From Platerodrilus igneus (lineage: Eukaryota; Arthropoda; Insecta; Coleoptera; Lycidae), in assembly GCA_036346225.1 (NCBI GenBank), contig JARFIW010001454.1, positions 434,001 through 498,000 of the forward strand: DNA of 64,000 nucleotides, read 5' to 3'. How positions within the stretch are numbered: the first letter of the stretch is position 1; the number at the start of each line of letters is the position of its first letter. This document shows positions 57,571-64,000 of the stretch, in pieces. Under the pieces are notes generated by a model. It worked only from the letters and a program-made list of their open reading frames with translations. It ran no database searches and was not told the DNA's origin. The translations under genes and the position numbers were made by a program.

Positions 57571-60450
57571 ATATAGACCAACCCCCAATGGGGGGGGGGA
57601 GTTGTAAGTCGTGTTATTTTGGGTGGTAGTAGCGATATCTGTTGAAATATTTTTAATCGGATTGGTAGTTTCTGTGGTAGTAAGTTTTATTTAAACCAAC
57701 CCCCTAGGAGGATAGGGAGTGAAATTTGTGTTGTGTTGGGTGGTAGTTGCGTGGTAGTAGCGATATCCGTTGAAATTATTTAAATCTAATTGGTAGTGTT
57801 TGTGGTAGTGGGTTTTATATAAACCAACTCCCTAAGGGGTGAGAGGGGTGAAAAATCGCGTTGTGTTGGGTGGTAGTTGCGTAGTGGTAGCGATAGCAGT
57901 TAAAATTTTTTTAATCGGATTGGTAGTTTCTGTGGTAGTGGGTATTATATAAGCCAACCCCCTAAAGGGGAGGAGGTTGAAAATTGTGTTGTGTTGGGTG
58001 GTAGTTGCGTGGTAGTAGCGATATGCGTAGAAATTTTTTTTGTCGGATTGGTTGTTTCTGTGATAGTGAGTTTTATATAAACTAACCCTCTAAGGAGGAA
58101 GGGGGCGGGATAAAAATCGTATTGTGTTGGGTGGTAGTTCCGTGGTAGTAGGGATATCCGTTGAAATTTTTTTAATCGGATTGGTAGTTTTTGTGGTAGT
58201 GAGTTGTATATAAACCAACCCCCTAAAGGGGAGCGGGGTCGAAAATTGTGGCGTTGGGTGGTAGTTGCGTGGTAGTAGCGATATCCGTTAAATTTTTTTA
58301 TTCGTATTGGTTCTTTCTGTGGTAGTAAGTTTTATATAAACCAACCCCCTAAGGAGGGAGGAGGCGGGTTAAAAATCGTATTGTGTTGGGTGGTAGTTGC
58401 GATATCCGTTGAAATTTATTTAATCGGATTGGTAGTTTCTGTAGCAGTGAATATTATATAAACCAACCCCCTAAAGGGAAGGAGGGTTGAAAATCGTGTT
58501 GTGTTGGGTGGTAGTTGCTTGGTAGTATTGATATCCGTTGATATTTTTTTAATCGGATTGGTAGTTTCTGTGGTAGTGAGTTTTATATAAACCAACCTCC
58601 CTAAGGGGTAGGGGGGTTGAAAATCGTGTTGTGTTGGTTGGTAGTTTCGGGGTAGTAGCGATATTCGTTAAAATTTTTTTAATCGGATTGGTAGTTTTTG
58701 TGGTAGTGGGTTTTTCTATAAACCAGCCTTCTAAGGGGGAGAGAGATGACAAATCGTGTTGTGTTGGGTGATAGTTGTGCAGCGGTTGCGATATCCGTTG
58801 AAATTTTTTTAATCAGATTGGTAGTTTCTGCGGTAGTGAGTATTATATAAACCAACCTCCTAAGGGGGAAGGGCGTTGAAAATAGTGTTGTGTTGGGTGG
58901 TAGTTGCGTGGTAGTAGCGATATCCGTTGAAATTTTTTTAATAGGATTGGTAGTTTCTGTGGTAGTAGGTTTTATCAAAACTAACCCCCTACAAGGGAGT
59001 GGGAGGGGGTTTGAAGATCGTGTTGTGTTGGGTAGTAGTTGCGTGGTGGTAGCGATATCCGTTGAAATTTTTTTAAGCTGATTGGTAGTTACTGTGGTAG
59101 TATTATATAAACCAACCTTCTAGGGGGGGGTTAAAATCGTGTTGTGTTGGGTGGTAGTTGCGTGGTAGTAGCGATATCCATTAAAATTTTTTTAATCGGA
59201 TTGGTAGTTTCTGTGGTAGTAAGCTTTATATAAACCAAACCCCTAAGGGGGAGGGGGTTGAAGATCGTGTTATGTTGGGTAGTAGTTGCGTGGTAGTAGC
59301 GATATCCGTTGAAATTTTTTTAATCGGATTGGTAGTTTCTGTGGTAGTAAGTTTTATATAAACCAACCCCTAAGGGGGAGAAGGGGTTAAAGATCGTGTT
59401 GTGTTGGGTGGTAGTTGCGTGGTAGGAGCGATACCCATTGAATTTTTTTTAATCGGATTGGTAGTTTCTGTGGTAGTAAGTTTTATATAAACCAACCCCC
59501 TAAGGGGGAGGGAGGTTTAAGATCGTGTTGTGTTGGGTAGTAGTTGCGTGGTAGTAGCGATATCCGTTGAAATTTTTTTAATCGGATTGGTATTTTTTGT
59601 GGTAGTGAGTTGTATATAAACCAACCCCCTAAAGGGGAGGGGGGTTGAAAATTGTGGCGTTGGGTGGTAGTTGCGTGGTAGTAGCAATATCCGTTAAATT
59701 TTTTTTAATCGTATTGGTTGTTCCTGTGGTAGTAAGTTTTATATAAACCAACCCCCTAAGGAGGAAGGGGGCGGGTTAAAAATCGTATTGTGTTGGGTGG
59801 TAGTAGCGATGTCCGTTGAAATTTTTTTAATCGGATTGGTAGTTTATGTGGTAGTGAGTTTTATATAAACCAACCTCCCTAAGGGGACGGGGTTGAAAAT
59901 TGTGTTGTGTTGGGTGGTAGTTGCGTGGTAGTACCGATAACCGTTGAAATTTTTTTAATCGGATTGGTAGTTTCTGTGGTAGTAAGTTTTATATAAACCA
60001 ACCCCCTAAGAGGGGGTTGAAGATCGTGTTGTGTTGGGTAGCAGTTGCGTGGTGGTAGCGATATCCGTTGAAATTTTTTTAATAGGATTGGTAGTTTCTG
60101 TGGTAGTAGGTTTTATATAAACTAACCCCTAAAAGGGAGTGGGAGGGGGGTTTGAAGATCGTGTTGTGTTGGGTAGTAGTTGCGTGGTGGTAGCGATATC
60201 CGTTGAAATTTTTTTAATCGGATTGGTTGCTTCTGTGGTCGTGAGTTTTATATAAACCGACCCCCTAAGAAGGGAGGGGGCGGGTTAAAAATCGTATTGT
60301 GTTGGGTGGTAGTTGCGATATCCGTTGAAATTTATTTAATCGGATTGGTAGTTACCCCTAAAGGGAAGGAGGGTTGAAAATCGTGTTGTGTTGTGTGGTA
60401 GTTGCTCTGTGTTAGCGATATCCGTTGATATTTTTTTAATCGGATTGGTA
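57571..60450. repeat. Satellite segment duplicated at 61124-64000 (copy 1)
   Basis: Specific variant words recur at a constant spacing: cccccaatggggg at 57580 and 61133, cctaggaggataggg at 57703 and 61256, agcggttgcgata at 58781 and 62320, aagctttatataaac at 59221 and 62756, and gttgctctgtgttag near 60401 and 63941. The offset is 3553 falling to about 3535-3541. Confidence 0.9.
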
Positions 60451-61123
60451 GTTTCTGTGGTAGTGAGTTTTATATAAACCAACCCCCTAAAGGGTAGGGG
60501 GGGTTGAAAATCGTGCTGTGTTAGATAGTAGTTGCGTGATAGTAGCGATATCCGTTGAAATTTTTTTATTGTATTGGTTGTTTCTGTGGTAGTGAGTTTT
60601 ATATAAACCAAACCCCTAAGGGGGAGGAAGAGTTGTAAATCGTGTTGTGTTGGGTAGGTAGTTGCGTGGTAGTAGCGATATTCGTTAAAATTTTTTTAAT
60701 CGGATTGGTAGTTTCTGTGGTAGTAGGTTTTATATAAACTAACCCCATTAAAGGAAGTTGGAGGGGGGTTTGAAGATCGTGTTGTGTTGGGTAGTAGTTG
60801 CGTGGTAGTAGCGATATCCGTTGAAATTTATTTAATCGGATTGGTAGTTTCTGTGGTAGTATAATATAAACCAACCCCCTAAGAGGGGAGGGGGGTTTAA
60901 AATCGTGTTGTGTTGGGTGGTAGTTGCGTGGTAGTACCGATAACCGTTGAAATTTTTTTAATCGGATTGGTAGTTTCTGTGGTAGTAAGTTTTATATAAA
61001 CCAACCCCCTAAGGGGGAGAAGGGGTTAAAGATCGTGTTGTGTTGGGTGGTAGTTGCGTGGTAGGAGCGATACCCATTGAATTTTTTTTAATCGGATTGG
61101 TAGTTTCTGTGGTAGTAGGTTTT

Positions 61124-64000
61124 ATATAGACCAACCCCCAATGGGGGGGGGGAGTTGTAAGTCGTGTTATTTTGGGTGGTAGTAGCGATATCTGTTGAAA
61201 TATTTTTAATCGGATTGGTAGTTTCTGTGGTAGTAAGTTTTATTTAAACCAACCCCCTAGGAGGATAGGGAGTGAAATTTGTGTTGTGTTGGGTGGTAGT
61301 TGCGTGGTAGTAGCGATATCCGTTGAAATTATTTAAATCTAATTGGTAGTGTTTGTGGTAGTGGGTTTTATATAAACCAACTCCCTAAGGGGTGAGAGGA
61401 GTGAAAAATCGCGTTGTGTTGGGTGGTAGTTGCGTGGTGGTAGCGATATCAGTTAAAATTTTTTTAATCGGATTGGTAGTTTCTGTGGTAGTGGGTATTA
61501 TATAAGCCAACCCCCTAAAGGGGAGGGGGGTTAAAAATTGTGTTGTGTTGGATGGTAGTTGCGTGGTAGTATCGATATGCGTGGAAATTTTTTGTCGGAT
61601 TGGTTGTTTCTGTGATAGTGAGTTTTATATAAACTAACCCCCTAAAGAGGGAGGGGGCGGGATAAAAATCGTATTGTGTTGGGTGGTAGTTCCGTGGTAG
61701 TAGCGATATCCGCTGAAATTTTTTTAATCGGATTGGTAGTTTTTGTTGTAGTGAGTTGTATATAGACCAACCCCTAAGGGGAGGGGTTAAAAATTGTGGC
61801 GTTGGGTGGTAGTTGCGTGGTAGTAGCGATATCCGTTGAAATTTTTTATTCGGATTGGTTCTTTCTGTGGTAGTAAGTTTTATATAAACCAACCCCTAAG
61901 GAGGGAGGAGGCGGTTAAAAATCGTATTGTGTTGGGTGGTAGTTGCGATATCCGTTGAAATTTATTTAATCGGATTGGTAGTTTCTGTGCAGTGAATATT
62001 ATATAAACCAACCCCTAAAGGGAAGGAGGGTTGAAAATCGTGTTGTGTTGGGTGGTAGTTGCTTGGTAGTATTGATATCCGTTGATATTTTTTAATCGGA
62101 TTGGTAGTTTCTGTGGTAGTGAGTTTTATATAAACCAACCTCCTAAGGGGTAGGGGGTTGAAAATCGTGTTGTGTTGGTTGGTAGTTTCGGGTAGTAGCG
62201 ATATTCGTTAAAATTTTTTAATCGGATTGGTAGTTTTCTGTGGTAGTGGGTTTTATATAAACCAACCTTCTAAGGGGAAGAGAGTTGACAAATCGTGTTG
62301 TGTTGGGTGATAGTTGTGCAGCGGTTGCGATATCCGTTGAAATTTTTTAATCGGATTGGTTGTTTCTGTGGTAGTGAGTATTATATAAACCAACCTCCTA
62401 AGGGGGAAGGGCGTTGAAAATAGTGTTGTGTTGGGTGGTAGTTGCGTGGTAGTAGCGATATCCGTTGAAATTTTTTTAATAGGATTGGTAGTTTCTGTGG
62501 TAGTAGGTTTTATAAACCAACCCCTACAAGGAGTGGGAGGGGGGTTTGAAGATCGTGTTGTGTTGGGTAGTAGTTGCGTGGTGGTAGCGATATCCGTTGA
62601 AATTTTTTTAATCTGATTGGTAGTTACTGTGGTTGTATTATATAAACCAACCCTCTAAGGGGGGGGTAAAATCGTGTTGTGTTGGGTGGTAGTTGCGTGG
62701 TAGTAGCGATATCCATTAAAATTTTTTTAATCGGATTGGTAGTTTCTGTGGTAGTAAGCTTTATATAAACCAAACCCCTAAGGGGGAGGGGGTTGAAGAT
62801 CGTGTTATGTTGGGTAGTAGTTGCGTGGTAGTAGCGATATCCGTTGAAATTTTTTTAATCGGATTGGTAGTTTCTGTGGTAGTAAGTTTTATATAAACCA
62901 ACCCCTAAGGGGGAGAAGGGGTTAAAGATCGTGTTGTGTTGGGTGGTAGTTGCGTGGTAGTAGCGATATCCATTAAAATTTTTTTAATCGGATTGGTAGT
63001 TTCTGTGGTAGTAAGTTTTATATAAACCAACCCCCTAAGAGGGAGGGGGGTTGAAGATCGTGTTGTGTTGGGTAGTAGTTGCGTGGTAGTAGCGATATCC
63101 GTTGAAATTTTTTTAATCGGATTGGTAGTTTTTGTGGTAGTGAGTTGTATATAAACCAACCCCTAAAAGGAAGGAGGGAGTTGAAATCGTGTTGTGTTGG
63201 GTGGTAGTTGCGTGGTAGTAGCAATATCCGTTAAATTTTTTAATCGGATTGGTAGTTCCTGTGGTAGTAAGTTTTATATAAACCAACCCCTAAGGAGGAA
63301 GGGGCGGGTTAAAAATCGTATTGTGTTGGTGGTAGTTGCGTGGTAGTAGCGATATCCGTTGAAATTTTTTAATCGGATTGGTAGTTTCTGTGGTAGTGAG
63401 TTTTATATAAACCAACCTCCTAAGGGGAGGGGGGTTGAAAATTGTGTTGTGTTGGGTGGTAGTTGCGTGATAGTAGCGATATCCGTTGAAATCTTTTTAA
63501 TCGGATTGGTAGTTTCTGTGGTAGTAAGTTTTATATAAACCAACCCCTAAGAGGGGGTTGAAGATCGTGTTGTTTGGTAGTAGTTGCGTGGTAGGTAGCG
63601 ATATCCGTTGAAATTTTTTAATAGGATTGGTAGTTTCTGTGGTAGTAGGTTTTATATAAACCAACCCCTAAGGGGAGGAGGGGTTTGAAGATCGTGTTGT
63701 GTTGGGTAGGTAGTTGCGTGGTGGTAGCGATATCCGTTGAAATTTTTTAATCGGATTGGTAGTTTCTGTGGTAGTGAGTTTTATATAAACCGACCCCTAA
63801 GAAGGGAGGGGCGGTTAAAAATCGTGTTGTGTGTTGGGTGGTAGTTGCGATATCCGTTGAAATTTATTTAATCGGATTTGGTAGTATAAACCAACCCCTA
63901 AAGGGAAGGAGGTTGAAAATCGTGTTGTGTTGTGTGGTAGTTGCTCTGTGTTAGCGATATCCGTTGAAATTTTTTAATCGGATTGGTAGTTTCTGTGGTA
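61124..64000. repeat. Satellite segment duplication (copy 2, homopolymers shortened)
   Basis: It carries the same ordered variants as 57571-60450, but from about 61850 onward C, G and T runs are repeatedly one base shorter (acccctaag for accccctaag, six T for seven T). It runs off the window end. Confidence 0.88.

Larger units (their letters stand above)
56077..64000. repeat. Satellite array, unit about 128 bp, about 60 copies
   Basis: Head-to-tail monomers of about 122-132 bp contain the conserved words gtagcgatatccgttgaaa, ttaatcggattggtag, tatataaaccaacccc and gtgttgtgttgggtggtag. The ccccctaaggggg core forms a short hairpin and is followed by a G-rich run. The array continues past the window edge. 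When units are 129 bp (43 codons), minus-strand frames stay open over several units, giving Thr/Ile/Pro-rich translations without gene features. Such arrays usually mark heterochromatin or (peri)centromeric DNA. Confidence 0.95.

Noticed and set aside
58549..63224. Thr/Ile/Pro-rich open frames on the minus strand and Val/Gly-rich frames on the plus strand of the satellite
   Set aside because: They repeat with the 43-codon period of the satellite, shift frame whenever unit length varies, have no start context or family similarity, and exist on both strands.
56077..64000. The tandem array as a CRISPR array
   Set aside because: Repeats are contiguous diverged monomers without spacer structure, and the genome is eukaryotic.

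Overview
This is a repeat-dominated stretch of an arthropod, most likely insect, nuclear genome. The evidence is a strongly AT-rich background, spliced transposase genes with short GT-AG introns of 60-80 bp, non-LTR and Gypsy LTR retrotransposons, many classes of DNA transposon and a large satellite block. I cannot name the order or species. I found no recognisable conserved host gene. The best candidates for host transcription are a small predicted secreted cysteine-rich peptide on the minus strand (25895-26083) and two tiny splice-bounded candidate exons on the plus strand (26495-26536 and 27222-27265).

Layout. 1479-5735: an old LTR element of Gypsy type that keeps gag and protease but has no reverse transcriptase or integrase. 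5736-6032: microsatellites. 9842-12135: a pogo/Tigger-like DNA transposon pseudogene, joined abruptly to the truncated 3' side of a minus-strand non-LTR retrotransposon. 12136-24978: that non-LTR element (ORF1 and ORF2), split by a 10.4 kb minus-strand Gypsy element (13777-24171) with unusually long, nearly identical LTRs of 1.9-2.0 kb. The Gypsy element itself carries a tRNA-derived SINE (18455-18763) in pol. This is a three-layer nest with target-site duplications at both insertions.

25371-25720: another non-LTR fragment. 25840-27600: the small region with possible host exons. 28251-28386: a foldback hairpin. 28635-32002: a second pogo/Tigger-like element with candidate TIRs and subterminal GTCAACTAC motifs. 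33100-38580: decayed transposase-like genes of ZSWIM/Mutator, Tc1/mariner and SAP-SWIM-YqaJ type. 39151-45328: a TTAA-bounded element with inverted GGGCGCGAT ends that holds a Mutator-like/Kolobok-type transposase remnant and a nested, internally deleted non-LTR copy. 45640-46110: a THAP/ISL2EU-type DDE fragment.

46740-52640: a CACTA/EnSpm-like element with a transposase and a spliced DUF4806 partner gene. It is flanked on both sides by related GTAC-rich arrays, and I consider it the most interesting unit in the window. 54252-55754: a five-exon Tc1/mariner-type (DDE_3) transposase gene in which nearly all splice sites are readable. 56077-64000: a satellite of about 128 bp per unit, about 60 copies, running off the window end and containing a 3.54 kb internal duplication.

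How the parts relate. The coding sequences serve element mobility, not a host pathway. Almost all are inactivated by frameshifts, often in A/T homopolymers, and by a few nonsense codons. The frameshifts, and the systematic shortening of homopolymers in the second copy of the satellite duplication, leave open that some breaks are long-read consensus errors rather than biological decay.
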